Shown here: positions 1 to 8,290 of the stretch, in pieces
Numbering within the stretch: position 1 is the stretch's first letter
Layout of the letters: each line of letters opens with the position of its first letter
NCBI RefSeq assembly: GCF_901875575.1
Contig: NZ_CABFMF010000006.1
Span: forward strand, 1 to 46,836
Reading direction: 5' to 3'
DNA length: 46,836 nt
Source of the DNA: an uncultured Streptococcus sp.
GTDB lineage: Bacteria; Bacillota; Bacilli; Lactobacillales; Streptococcaceae
Made by a program: the position numbers and the translations under genes
The notes under the pieces: generated by a model
Seen by the model: only the letters and a program-made list of their open reading frames with translations
Told to the model about the DNA's origin: nothing
The model's database searches: none

Positions 1-269
1 AGTAGTTGGATGACAGCCAAATTCAGAAGCTATTTCAGTCAAATAAGCGTCTGGATTGTCAGTAAGATAGTTTTTAAGTCTATCTCTATCAACCTTTCTT
101 GGTTTTGTTCCTTTAACTTGATGGTTTAGCTCTCCTGTTTTCTCTTTTAGCTTTAACCAGCCATAAATGGTATTACGTGAAATTTGGAAAAGGTGTGATG
201 CTTCTGTTATACTACCTGTTCGCTCACAATAAGCGAGAACTTTTTACGAAAATCTATTGAATATGCCAT
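1..269 (-). pseudogene. IS630-family transposase, N-terminal part, frameshifted
   Basis: ATG at 267-269 starts MAYSIDFRKK. The frame then shifts at the A-run at 241-245, which has five A where six are needed. Restoring one base continues VLAYCERTGSITEAS and then the helix-turn-helix region SRNTIYGWLKLKEKTGEL, reading off the left edge. This matches the N-terminal DNA-binding half of the pneumococcal IS630-Spn1 transposase as I remember it. The catalytic DDE half lies outside the window. The single-base loss would inactivate the protein unless slippage in the A-run restores the frame. A sequencing indel in the homopolymer is also possible. Confidence 0.8.
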
Positions 270-317
270 AAGAGTATTATACCACATTATGTACTATTTT
301 TGGTTCAGTTTGCTATA
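1..317 (-). mobile_element. IS630-like (IS630-Spn1 type) element, 5' end, partial
   Basis: The segment encodes the N-terminal part of an IS630-type transposase on the minus strand and runs off the left edge. Its outer end at 300-317 (TTGGTTCAGTTTGCTATA) is an imperfect inverted match, 14 of 18 positions, to the end of the second copy at 46683-46700. These are therefore the terminal inverted repeats. Both end in TATA, fitting TA-target insertion typical of the IS630/mariner group. The right boundary near 317 is inferred from this match. Confidence 0.8.
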
Positions 318-341
318 GTAAACCAACTCTTGATAAGGAGA

Positions 342-371
342 AGAAAAAAGCCATCCTATCTAGGATAGCTT
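342..371 (-). terminator. Rho-independent terminator of the Na/Pi transporter gene
   Basis: On the minus strand an 11-bp stem (AAGCTATCCTA at 361-371, TAGGATGGCTT at 348-358; one G-U pair) with a 2-nt spacer is followed by a U-rich tract at 342-349. It lies immediately after the stop codon of the minus-strand gene ending at 380. Confidence 0.85.
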
Positions 372-379
372 CTTGGATA

Positions 380-2011
380 TTAGATTTGTTCAGCGATGAC
401 CTTTTCAGCTAGATTCATAGCGTGGTCAGACACTCGAGTGTAGTGGGAAATGATGTCGATAAAGTTGACCCCAGCTTGTGTTGAACACTCGCCCTTGTTA
501 AGGCGTTTGATATGGGTCTTTCTGAGAACACGCTCTATATTGTTGATTTCTTTATGGCGTTCAATCAGACTTTGAGCTTTTTCGATATCATTGTTTTCAA
601 CGCTATCAAGGGCATCCTTGATAAAGTCAGTGGTTTTTTGATAGATATCAGCCAATTCTTCCAAAGCAGCTTCAGAGAACTCAACATTTTTACGTTGAAG
701 ATAGTCAGTCAGGTTGAGAAGGGCTTCTGCGTGGTCCCCAATTCTTTCCAAATCACGGGATGAATCTAGGATATTGGTCAGCACTTCACTTTCTTTCTGA
801 CTAAGGGCCTCACTTGAAAGAGTAATCAGGTAACGAGTTAATTTTTCATCAATGGTATTGATGGCTTCTTCTGTCTTGTGTCCTTTTTCAGCAACCTTTT
901 CATTAAGGTCAATGATATAGTTATAAGAAAGGTCAAAGGCTTTAGAAGCATAATTTCCTAAGTGAAGGAGTTCTTTCTTGGCATTTCCGAGAGCGATTGA
1001 TGGAGCTTGTTTAATCAAATGCTCATCTAGGTAAAGCGGCTCGTACTTCACAACTTCATCTTCACCAGGAATGAGCTTGGTTACAAAGAAAGCCAAGGCT
1101 CCGATGAAGGGAAATTGTACAATGGTGTTACTTACGTTAAAGGCACCGTGAGAGAAGGCAATAGTCATCTCAGGTGAGAGATGAAGGAGTGCCTGGAAGT
1201 ACTCAATCATTGACGTAAATGGGCCTAATAAGATTAAGCAAAGAATAGTTCCTAAAACGTTAAAGGTAACGTGGGTTGCAGCAACGCGCTTCGCAGAGAC
1301 ATTGGCTCCAGCAGCCGCGATGATAACGGTTAAGGTTGTCCCGATATTATCTCCGAAGAGAACTGGCAGAGAACCTTTAAGGTCAAGGAATCCACCTGCA
1401 TAGAGACCTTGCAAAATCCCGATTGTCGCAGAAGAAGCTTGGATGAGAACGGTAATCACTGCACCAGCAAAAACTCCTAAAATAGGATTTTGTCCCAAGG
1501 TTACCATATATTCCTTAAATTGTGGTAAATCTTTAAGAGGGCTCATACCAGCACTGATGAGGTTGAGGGCGTAGAAGATTCCCCCCACACCAAACAGGAT
1601 GCGTCCGATATTGTTTGCTGTTCTGTTTTTTGTAAAGAAGAGGAACATGGTTCCAAGGAAAATCAGGGGTAAAGCATACTCACCAAGCTTGAAACCGATG
1701 ATAAAGGAAGTAACAGTGGTTCCGATGTTGGCACCCATGATAATTCCGATAGCCTGTCTAAGGGTTAGAAGGCTAGCGCTGACCAGTCCAACCGTGATAA
1801 CTGTAACCCCTGTACTTGACTGAATCAGGGCAGTTACGACAATCCCAACTAGAACACCTAAAAATGGATTGCTGGTGTACTTGTCAATGTAAAAACGAAG
1901 GCGATCTCCAGCAGCTTGTTGCAAACCGTCTCCCATGGTCTTGATACTATATAAAAATAGTCCCAGACCACCTAAAAAATGAAATAAAATTTCCTGCCAA
2001 TTAATGGACAT
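380..2011 (-). CDS. Na/Pi cotransporter family protein (NptA/YjbB-like, PhoU-like tail)
   Basis: A 543-residue membrane protein. Residues 1 to about 320 contain two internally similar Na/Pi-cotransporter (PF02690) repeats, with the QSST signature at about 64-67 (TALIQSSTGVT) and its counterpart QASSAT near 190. Each lies among hydrophobic helices, and GDNIGTT and GANIGTT motifs also repeat. Residues about 340-543 are soluble and helical, resembling PhoU (ISHYTRVSDHAMNLAEKV near the end). The family imports or exports phosphate coupled to Na+. Whether this protein drives uptake or efflux cannot be told from sequence. The start is supported by GGAGG upstream (rc of 2018-2024). Monocistronic, with its own terminator on the left. 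Confidence 0.88.
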   Translation of the reverse strand: MSINWQEILFHFLGGLGLFLYSIKTMGDGLQQAAGDRLRFYIDKYTSNPFLGVLVGIVVTALIQSSTGVTVITVGLVSASLLTLRQAIGIIMGANIGTTVTSFIIGFKLGEYALPLIFLGTMFLFFTKNRTANNIGRILFGVGGIFYALNLISAGMSPLKDLPQFKEYMVTLGQNPILGVFAGAVITVLIQASSATIGILQGLYAGGFLDLKGSLPVLFGDNIGTTLTVIIAAAGANVSAKRVAATHVTFNVLGTILCLILLGPFTSMIEYFQALLHLSPEMTIAFSHGAFNVSNTIVQFPFIGALAFFVTKLIPGEDEVVKYEPLYLDEHLIKQAPSIALGNAKKELLHLGNYASKAFDLSYNYIIDLNEKVAEKGHKTEEAINTIDEKLTRYLITLSSEALSQKESEVLTNILDSSRDLERIGDHAEALLNLTDYLQRKNVEFSEAALEELADIYQKTTDFIKDALDSVENNDIEKAQSLIERHKEINNIERVLRKTHIKRLNKGECSTQAGVNFIDIISHYTRVSDHAMNLAEKVIAEQI

Positions 2012-2192
2012 TTCTTTTTCCTCCGAAAAATAATAACGGAATATCTCCTATTCTATTTTAAAGTATAAAAGTAAATCTAACAAGTGTTAGGGTAATATTT
2101 AGTAAGAAAAATCTTAAGTAGGGAGATATTGTAGTTATTGGTATAGGAGAGGGTTTACATTTGAAAAAGCTGGAAACATTTGCCTAGAGCTA

Positions 2193-2221
2193 TTGACAAA
2201 AGTGAAAGAATCAGATAGAAT
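2193..2221 (+). promoter_or_regulatory. Sigma-70 promoter of rpmH
   Basis: TTGACA at 2193-2198 and TAGAAT at 2216-2221 are separated by exactly 17 nt. This leaves a leader of about 68 nt before the GTG start of rpmH. Confidence 0.88.
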
Positions 2222-2295
2222 AGTAAAGTATGTTTAGTAACTGATCACTTTATAGCCGGCTAAACGAATACAAAATCTATGAGGAGGTATTCATC

Positions 2296-2430
2296 GTGAA
2301 ACGTACTTATCAACCAAGTAAACTTCGTCGTGCGCGCAAACACGGATTCCGTAACCGTATGTCAACTAAAAACGGTCGTCGCGTATTGGCAGCTCGTCGT
2401 CGTAAAGGACGCAAAGTTTTGGCTGCATAA
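2296..2430 (+). CDS. rpmH: Large ribosomal subunit protein bL34
   Basis: The 44-residue product begins [18 protein letters not shown] and ends [11 protein letters not shown], a complete and canonical bL34 with its Arg/Lys-rich, rRNA-binding composition. The start codon is GTG at 2296, preceded by GAGGAGG at 2281-2288. bL34 is a small component of the 50S subunit. In many bacteria rpmH is followed by rnpA and sits near the replication origin. Here it is alone between its own promoter and a strong terminator, with a minus-strand transporter gene on one side and a peptide-binding lipoprotein on the other. Confidence 0.97.
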
Positions 2431-2447
2431 TCCAAACGAATTCTATC

Positions 2448-2488
2448 AAAAATCAGTAGGAACTCGAGTCTACTGATTTTTATTTTTG
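2448..2488 (+). terminator. Rho-independent terminator after rpmH
   Basis: AAAAATCAGTAG (2448-2459) pairs perfectly with CTACTGATTTTT (2470-2481) and is followed by a T-rich tail. The loop contains the self-complementary ACTCGAGT at 2462-2469, which may extend the hairpin. Confidence 0.92.
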
Positions 2489-2506
2489 TAAAAAAGTACA
2501 AAAAGC

Positions 2507-2535
2507 TTTATATTTTCGCTTGAATAGTGTATAAT
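2507..2535 (+). promoter_or_regulatory. Promoter of the oligopeptide-binding lipoprotein gene
   Basis: A consensus TATAAT at 2530-2535 has a weak -35 (TTTATA, 2507-2512) with a 17-nt spacer. Start codon at 2567 with GGAG at about 2555. I see no CodY-like box here, unlike the ami promoter at 33401. Confidence 0.7.
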
Positions 2536-2566
2536 ATTTCATATACTGTAAAATTGGAGAATAATC

Positions 2567-4531
2567 ATGAAGAAATCAAAAGTTGTGCTGTTTGGAGCTA
2601 TGGCTTTAACAGCAGGTCTATCTCTAGCAGCTTGTGGCTCATCTCAATCAAGCAATGCGGATAAGACTTACTCTTATATCTTTGTCAATAATCCAGATAC
2701 CTTGGATTATATTACCTCTACACGAGATTCTACATCTAGTATCACAACCAACTTGATTGATGGTTTGTTGGAAAACGATCAGTATGGCAATCTTATCCCA
2801 TCTATGGCTGAGTCATGGACAGTGTCAAAAGATGGATTGACCTACACTTATAAAATCCGTCAGGGGGCTAAATGGTACACTTCTGAAGGAGAAGAGTATT
2901 CGGATGTAACTGCTCATGACTTTGTGACAGGTCTCAAGTATGCGGCTGATAAAAAAGCTGAAAACTTGTACTTAGTACAAGACTCTATCAAGGGGCTGGC
3001 AGACTATGTTGAAGGGAAATCATCTGATTTTGGAACTGTTGGTATTAAAGCGGTGGATGATTACACACTACAATACACCCTCAACCAACCTGAGACTTAT
3101 TGGAACTCTAAAACAACAGCAAGTATCCTTAGTCCTGTAAACGAAGCTTTCTTGAAGTCTAAGGGAGATGACTTTGGAAGTGTGACACCATCAAGCATCT
3201 TGTCAAATGGTCCTTACTTGTTTAAGTCCTTCACATCAAAATCTTTGATTGAATTTGACAAAAATCCTAATTACTGGGATAAGGACAATGTTAAAATCGA
3301 GAAAGTGAAGCTCTCTTTCTTTGACGGTTCTGATCAAGATAGTATTACAAGAGGATTTTTGGAAGGCAACTACACAGATGGTCGTATCTTCCCAACAAGT
3401 TCAGTATTTGCTGAACTCAAGAAGGGTAATGAGGATAAGATTACCTATACACCACAAAACTCAGTTACTTTCTACTATCTTTTCAACGTTAATCGTCAAA
3501 GCTACAAGCAGACTATGAAACAGTCTGATAAGGAAAAGACAGATTCACGCGCAGCTATGCAAAATAAAGATTTCCGTCAGGCTATCAATTTTGCCTTTGA
3601 CCGTCATGCCTATGCAGCGCAGACAAATGGTGAAGATGGAGCAGACCGTATCTTACGTAACACAGTTACACCAAGTAACTTTGTCCAAGTTGGCGATAAG
3701 AACTTCGGTGACATTGTCAATGAGAAAATTGTCAACTACGGCAAAGATTGGGCAAATATCAACCTAAACGATGGTAAGCAAGCCTTCTTGAATCCTGATA
3801 AGGCTAAAGAGAAGTTGGCTAAGGCCAAAGAAAGTCTGCAAGCTCAGGGAGTAACCTTCCCAATTCATTTGGATATGCCAGTTGACCAGACTGCTAAGTT
3901 GGATGTGCAACAGGCTGGTTCCTTCAAGCAAACAGTAGAAGCTACTCTTGGTAAGGAGAATGTAGTCATCGATATTATCCAACTTTCTCCAGATGAAAAA
4001 GACCAAGCAACCTACTTTGCAGATACAGCAGAACAAAAAGACTACGATATTGACGTCTCAGGATGGGGTGGAGACTACTCAGATCCGAAGACTTATCTAG
4101 CTATCCTTGACCCAGAGACAGGTTCTCAGTTGAAAAACATGGGCTTGTCTGAAGGAAAAGACAAGGAAGTAAAGGACAAGATTGGTCTTGCTGACTACAA
4201 GAAACTCTTGGATCAAGCAGACGCTGAAATCACAGATACTCAGGCTCGCTATGAAAAATATGCTGAAGCCCAAGCTTGGTTGACAGATAGCGCCCTCTTC
4301 CTACCAGTTCAAAGTGGCGGAGCCAACCCAATATTCCGTAAGACTGTACCATTTACAGGCCCATTCTCATTTGTTGGTCATAAGGGAAATGCGGACAACT
4401 ATAAATATGTTGAATTGCAAAAAGAGCCAGTAACTGCTAAACAGTACCAAGAACTCTATGAAAAATGGCTGAAAGAAAAAGCTGAGTCAAATAAAAAAGC
4501 TCAGGAAGATTTAGCTAACCACATTCAATGA
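2567..4531 (+). CDS. Oligopeptide ABC transporter substrate-binding lipoprotein (AliA/AliB/AmiA family)
   Basis: A 654-residue class C solute-binding protein (SBP_bac_5, OppA family). The signal peptide ends in the lipobox LAAC (about residues 20-23), so Cys23 should be lipidated and the protein anchored outside the membrane. The family signature TVSKDGLTYTYKIRQGAKW is at about 84-102. The C-terminal segment EKWLKEKAESNKKAQEDLANH is typical of streptococcal Ami/Ali proteins. It captures oligopeptides for import or sensing. No permease or ATPase genes adjoin it, so it probably delivers to the AmiCDEF permease encoded at 35538-39973, as the orphan AliA and AliB receptors do in pneumococcus. It is a paralogue of the ami-locus lipoprotein at 33483. 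I cannot equate it with AliA or AliB from memory, so I give no symbol. Confidence 0.9.
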   Translation: MKKSKVVLFGAMALTAGLSLAACGSSQSSNADKTYSYIFVNNPDTLDYITSTRDSTSSITTNLIDGLLENDQYGNLIPSMAESWTVSKDGLTYTYKIRQGAKWYTSEGEEYSDVTAHDFVTGLKYAADKKAENLYLVQDSIKGLADYVEGKSSDFGTVGIKAVDDYTLQYTLNQPETYWNSKTTASILSPVNEAFLKSKGDDFGSVTPSSILSNGPYLFKSFTSKSLIEFDKNPNYWDKDNVKIEKVKLSFFDGSDQDSITRGFLEGNYTDGRIFPTSSVFAELKKGNEDKITYTPQNSVTFYYLFNVNRQSYKQTMKQSDKEKTDSRAAMQNKDFRQAINFAFDRHAYAAQTNGEDGADRILRNTVTPSNFVQVGDKNFGDIVNEKIVNYGKDWANINLNDGKQAFLNPDKAKEKLAKAKESLQAQGVTFPIHLDMPVDQTAKLDVQQAGSFKQTVEATLGKENVVIDIIQLSPDEKDQATYFADTAEQKDYDIDVSGWGGDYSDPKTYLAILDPETGSQLKNMGLSEGKDKEVKDKIGLADYKKLLDQADAEITDTQARYEKYAEAQAWLTDSALFLPVQSGGANPIFRKTVPFTGPFSFVGHKGNADNYKYVELQKEPVTAKQYQELYEKWLKEKAESNKKAQEDLANHIQ

Positions 4532-4555
4532 TATTCCTAGTCACGCTTTTCAGTT

Positions 4556-4753
4556 AATACTCTTCTAAAATCTCTTCAAACCACGTCAGCGTTGCCTTAC
4601 CGTAGGTATGTTACTGACTTCGTCAGTTCTATCTGCAACCTCAAAACAGTGTTTTGAGCTGACTTCGTCAGTTTCATCTACAACTTCAAAGCAGTGCTTT
4701 GAGCAGCCTGTGGCTAGCTTCCTAGTTTGCTATTTGATTTTCATTGAGTATAA
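4556..4753 (+). repeat. BOX element, A-B-B-C architecture
   Basis: This matches the pneumococcal BOX repeat. A boxA-like part (about 4556-4613) contains CGTCAGCGTTGCCTTACC. Two boxB-like units start at about 4614 and 4659, each with CTGACTTCGTCAG and a self-complementary CAAAACAGTGTTTTG or CAAAGCAGTGCTTTG. A boxC-like part (about 4704-4753) ends TTTTCATTGAGTATAA. BOX elements are non-coding, likely mobilised in trans, and can alter expression of neighbours. This one fills the gap between the convergent lipoprotein and KimA-like genes, and no separate terminator is visible for the lipoprotein gene. Confidence 0.9.
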
Positions 4754-4773
4754 GCATAGTGACTGGATTCAGA

Positions 4774-4815
4774 AAAAGGCCCTACCAGCGCTTCTTGGTT
4801 CTGGTAGGGCCTTTT
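4774..4815 (-). terminator. Terminator for the KimA-like gene (possibly bidirectional)
   Basis: A perfect 15-bp stem (AAAAGGCCCTACCAG 4774-4788 with CTGGTAGGGCCTTTT 4801-4815) lies just beyond the minus-strand stop at 4818. T-rich flanks on both sides would let it act in either direction. Confidence 0.9.
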
Positions 4816-4817
4816 CT

Positions 4818-6662
4818 TTATTCTTTTAAGTGATAAGAGTAGCTAGCGACAACGACGTCTTGGTGCCAACGAAAGGCGTATTTGAGTTTGAGACTCATCT
4901 GATTGTGCAGGATATTTTGCCAGGGTTTATTAGGGATAAACTGAGGGACGAGGACAGTGACTGTATAGTTTTTTTTCTGAGCTTCCTCGGAAATCCGTTT
5001 GACATACTTGACAGTAGGGGTGATGATGTCGCGATAGCTGGTCTTGATGTTTTTCAGAGTAATGGTTGGGAAGTAATCGGCAAATTCTTGGAGAATTTCT
5101 TGATCTTTTTCTACTGTTTCCTTGGTAGAAATATGCATAGCTAGGACTTCGTCACCGATACTTTGAGCGTAGTTAATGGCTCCGACGCTGACTCGGGTGA
5201 CATTTCCTACTAGAACCAGAACCAGATTGCCGTCGTAAGTACGTTTTTCGATTCCTTCATAGAGTCGCAGTTGTTGGGCTACTTTTTGGTAATGACTGTG
5301 AATTGCCAAAAAGAGTAGGGTGAGTACGAGAATAATCGGGAAGAAAGGCCAGATATCACTGAGACGGAAAAAGAGCAAGATTAGTACAATCGCGTAGCAA
5401 ATGATTGCCCCAAGGATATTAGCAAGAGCAGGTTTTAAGAAATTTGCTCCTTTTTCCTTTTTCCAATGACGAACCATCCCAGTCTGAGATAGGGCGAAGG
5501 GAACGAAGACCCCGATAGTATAAAGAGGAATCAAGCGTTCTGTATTGCCATTAAAAATGAGAAGAAGAATCATAGCCCCAAAAGCCAGAGTTAAAATTCC
5601 ATTGGAGTAGCCTAGGCGGTCTCCTTTTTCCATAAAGAGATGGGGCATGTATTTGTTTTTAGCCATATTGTAAGCCAGCATAGGGAAGGCCGAAAAGCCA
5701 GTATTTGCAGCTACGGCCAAAATCAAGGCTGTGGAGAATTGGAAGGTATAATACCCAAGGTGGCCTAAGAAGGAATTACCAAGGATGCCTTGAGCCATCT
5801 GTGAAAGAATAGTTTCTCCGTGTTGAGGCATAATCCCCATCCAGTAGTTTAGGAAGGTGATACCAGCAAAAAGAAAACCTAAAATCAGTGACATAATGGT
5901 CAAGGTTTGAGCGGCATTCTTTTCTTTTGGAGCCTTGAAAAATGGAACGGCATTTGAAATAGCTTCAACCCCTGTCAAAGAGGCAGATCCGCTGGTAAAA
6001 GCTCTTAGAATGAGAACGATAGACAGGCTCGGAACAGCATGCCCAATAGGTGAAGTAGCCTGATAGCTGAGAGAACCTGTCACTAGCTGAAAGATTCCGT
6101 AGAGCAAGAGAAAGATAGTGCTGATGATAAAGAGGTAGACAGGAATCATCAGTGAGCTGGCAGATTCTTTAAGTCCTCGCAGGTTCATGAACATCAGCAA
6201 ACAAACGAGAAAAATGGAGATGTGAAGATTGTATGGATGAAGGGCAGGGAGGGCAGCTGTAATGGCATCTGCGCCAGATGCTACAGAAACAGCTACGGTC
6301 AGCATATAGTCAACCAGAAGGCTGCCTCCAGCAATTAAGCCTAGCTGGGGAGATAGATTTTCTCGGGTTACCATATAGGCCCCTCCCCCTTGAGGGTAAG
6401 CATGGATGATTTGACGGTAGGAAACGGTCAGACTAGCTAGGAGCAGGAGGACAAAGAGGCCAATAGGAAGGCTCCACCATATAGCTAGAGGAGAGAGACT
6501 AGTCAAGACCAGGACTACTTGCTCAGGTCCATAGGCAATGGAGGACAGAGCGTCGCTTGACAACATGGCTAGTGCCTGCATTTTTCCCAGTAGTCCCCCT
6601 TCGCCTTCGGTTAAGGATTTAAGAGGACGACCGATAAAGGTCTGTTTTAATTTTGTAAACAT
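4818..6662 (-). CDS. kimA: KimA/YdaO-like APC-superfamily potassium transporter
   Basis: This is a product of about 614 residues with roughly 12 hydrophobic helices followed by a soluble tail of about 150 residues. It closely resembles Bacillus subtilis KimA (YdaO) along its length. Shared blocks include LKALAMLSSDALSS/YG near the N-terminus, SYRQIIHAYPQGGGAYMV, GGSLLVDYMLTVAVS, SLTGVEAISNAVPFF and ANTGFSAFPMLAYN. KimA imports K+ using proton coupling, and its soluble domain and regulation involve c-di-AMP. I chose the ATG at 6660-6662, preceded by AAAGGA. A longer TTG start at 6689 would fall at the predicted transcription start and is unlikely. General amino-acid permease annotation is the alternative; similarity to KimA is much stronger. 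Confidence 0.85.
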   Translation of the reverse strand: MFTKLKQTFIGRPLKSLTEGEGGLLGKMQALAMLSSDALSSIAYGPEQVVLVLTSLSPLAIWWSLPIGLFVLLLLASLTVSYRQIIHAYPQGGGAYMVTRENLSPQLGLIAGGSLLVDYMLTVAVSVASGADAITAALPALHPYNLHISIFLVCLLMFMNLRGLKESASSLMIPVYLFIISTIFLLLYGIFQLVTGSLSYQATSPIGHAVPSLSIVLILRAFTSGSASLTGVEAISNAVPFFKAPKEKNAAQTLTIMSLILGFLFAGITFLNYWMGIMPQHGETILSQMAQGILGNSFLGHLGYYTFQFSTALILAVAANTGFSAFPMLAYNMAKNKYMPHLFMEKGDRLGYSNGILTLAFGAMILLLIFNGNTERLIPLYTIGVFVPFALSQTGMVRHWKKEKGANFLKPALANILGAIICYAIVLILLFFRLSDIWPFFPIILVLTLLFLAIHSHYQKVAQQLRLYEGIEKRTYDGNLVLVLVGNVTRVSVGAINYAQSIGDEVLAMHISTKETVEKDQEILQEFADYFPTITLKNIKTSYRDIITPTVKYVKRISEEAQKKNYTVTVLVPQFIPNKPWQNILHNQMSLKLKYAFRWHQDVVVASYSYHLKE

Positions 6663-6697
6663 AGTTGTTTCCTTTGTTGAAAAATTCAATAAGTGTT

Positions 6698-6726
6698 ATT
6701 ATACTGCTTTGGAAAAAGAGCGTCAA
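6698..6726 (-). promoter_or_regulatory. Promoter of the KimA-like gene
   Basis: On the minus strand TTGACG (rc of 6721-6726) and TATAAT (rc of 6698-6703) are spaced by 17 nt. Transcription would begin near 6690, leaving a leader of only about 28 nt. Confidence 0.85.
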
Positions 6727-6783
6727 GAGATGATGATGGGTTTTAGAATATTTTTTTCAGATGAGGAGAGAGGTCAGTTTTTT

Positions 6784-6792
6784 TGCTATAAT
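6784..6792 (+). promoter_or_regulatory. Extended -10 promoter of tatD-rnmV
   Basis: TGC-TATAAT (6784-6792) is an extended -10 element without a good -35. The tatD start follows at 6820. Confidence 0.75.
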
Positions 6793-6819
6793 AGTAGATA
6801 GAAAACGAGGTTAGAAGAG

Positions 6820-7593
6820 ATGATTTTTGATACACATACACACTTGAATGTAGAAGAATTTGCAGGTCGTGAGGCAGAAGAAATTGCCTTGGCCGCTGAG
6901 ATGGGTGTGACACAGATGAATATTGTTGGTTTTGATCAACCGACGATTGAGCGCGCCTTGGAGTTGGTGGATGAGTATGACCAACTTTACGCGACTATTG
7001 GTTGGCATCCGACAGAAGCTGGAACTTATACAGAGGAAGTCGAGTCTTACTTGCTAGATAAGTTAAAACATCCTAAGATTGTGGCATTAGGTGAGATTGG
7101 TTTAGATTACCACTGGATGACAGCGCCAAAAGAAGTGCAGGAGCAGGTTTTTCGTCGTCAGATTCAGCTATCTAAGGACTTGGATTTGCCTTTTGTTGTC
7201 CATACCCGTGATGCGCTGGAAGATACCTATGAGATTATCAAAAGTGAGGGCGTTGGTCCTCGAGGTGGTATCATGCATTCATTTTCAGGGACGCTTGAGT
7301 GGGCAGAGAAGTTTGTTGCGCTTGGTATGACCATTTCCTTCTCAGGAGTGGTGACTTTCAAGAAGGCAACTGACATCCAAGAAGCAGCTAAAGAGTTACC
7401 TTTGGACAAGATTTTGGTGGAAACGGATGCGCCTTACTTAGCACCTGTACCAAAGCGTGGTCGCGAAAATAAAACAGCCTATACTCGCTATGTAGTGGAC
7501 TTTATAGCTGACTTGCGTGGGATGACGACCGAGGAGTTAGCGGCAGCAACGACTGCAAATGCAGAGCGAATTTTTGGATTGGACAGTAAGTGA
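6820..7593 (+). CDS. tatD: TatD-family metal-dependent DNase/hydrolase
   Basis: A 257-residue TIM-barrel metallohydrolase of the TatD/YcfH type. Visible metal-ligand motifs are FDTHTHLN at the N-terminus, GEIGLDYH (about 92-99), VVHTRDA (about 127-133), MHSFSGT (about 152-158) and the C-terminal VETDAPYLAP. The family has Mg2+-dependent 3'-5' exonuclease activity on DNA in studied members. The gene is first in a two-gene operon with rnmV, an arrangement common in Firmicutes. The start is ATG at 6820. Confidence 0.93.
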   Translation: MIFDTHTHLNVEEFAGREAEEIALAAEMGVTQMNIVGFDQPTIERALELVDEYDQLYATIGWHPTEAGTYTEEVESYLLDKLKHPKIVALGEIGLDYHWMTAPKEVQEQVFRRQIQLSKDLDLPFVVHTRDALEDTYEIIKSEGVGPRGGIMHSFSGTLEWAEKFVALGMTISFSGVVTFKKATDIQEAAKELPLDKILVETDAPYLAPVPKRGRENKTAYTRYVVDFIADLRGMTTEELAAATTANAERIFGLDSK

Positions 7594-8159
7594 TGAAAGA
7601 AAAAATTTCTCAAGTCATCGTGGTTGAAGGTCGCGATGATACGGCCAATCTCAAACGTTATTTCGATGTAGAGACCTATGAGACACGAGGTTCTGCCATC
7701 AATGACCAGGATCTAGAGCGGATTCAGCGCCTGCACCAACGTCATGGAGTCATTGTCTTTACAGACCCAGATTTTAATGGGGAGCGGATTCGTCGCATGA
7801 TTATGACAGCTATTCCAACAGTTCAGCATGCCTTTCTCAAACGAGATGAAGCTGTTCCCAAGTCCAAGACCAAGGGGCGTTCTTTGGGAATTGAGCATGC
7901 CAGCTATGAAGACCTGAAAACGGCTCTAGCTCAGGTGACAGAACAATTTGAACATGAAAGTCAGTTTGACATCAGTCGTAGCGACTTGATTCGCCTTGGT
8001 TTTCTAGCAGGGGCAGATAGCCGTAAGCGTAGAGAATATCTGGGAGAGGCTCTCCGAATCGGCTATTCTAACGGTAAGCAACTCCTCAAGCGCCTAGAGT
8101 TGTTTGGGGTTACTTTAGCAGAAGTAGAAGAAGCTATGAAATCTTATGAGAATAGCTAA
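7593..8159 (+). CDS. rnmV: Ribonuclease M5
   Basis: A Toprim-domain endonuclease of about 188 residues that performs the final maturation of 5S rRNA on the ribosome-bound precursor. The Toprim motifs are VVEGRDD near residues 10-16 and the acidic motif FTDPDFNGERIRR near 56-68. The characteristic VGFLAGADSRKRREYLGEALRIGY-type region is present as LGFLAGADSRKRRE toward the C-terminus. I place the start at ATG 7593, which overlaps the tatD stop (TGATG). An in-frame GTG at 7590 is an alternative. Translational coupling to tatD is likely. Confidence 0.93.
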   Translation: MKEKISQVIVVEGRDDTANLKRYFDVETYETRGSAINDQDLERIQRLHQRHGVIVFTDPDFNGERIRRMIMTAIPTVQHAFLKRDEAVPKSKTKGRSLGIEHASYEDLKTALAQVTEQFEHESQFDISRSDLIRLGFLAGADSRKRREYLGEALRIGYSNGKQLLKRLELFGVTLAEVEEAMKSYENS

Positions 8160-8184
8160 GCAGGCCCCAAATGTAAGGGGAATG

Positions 8185-8193
8185 TGTTACAAT
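8185..8193 (+). promoter_or_regulatory. Possible extended -10 promoter of the SseB-domain gene
   Basis: TGT-TACAAT (8185-8193) resembles an extended -10 with one mismatch. The coding start is about 98 nt downstream, so this is a tentative call. Confidence 0.4.
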
Positions 8194-8290
8194 AGAAGTA
8201 ATATCATAGAATCCTACTATATATGATGGCATGAATTATAAAAAGATAATTGATAAGATTAACAATTGACTGACGATGATGAGGAGAAGT

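Noticed and set aside
2310..2501. Minus-strand open frame across rpmH
   Set aside because: It is the shadow of the Arg/Lys-rich bL34 gene on the plus strand.
4608..4829. Open frame of 73 codons on the plus strand
   Set aside because: It lies within the BOX repeat and terminator and has no gene-like features.
6663..6700. A c-di-AMP (ydaO) riboswitch before the KimA-like gene
   Set aside because: The promoter at 6698-6726 leaves a leader of only about 28 nt, far too short for that riboswitch.
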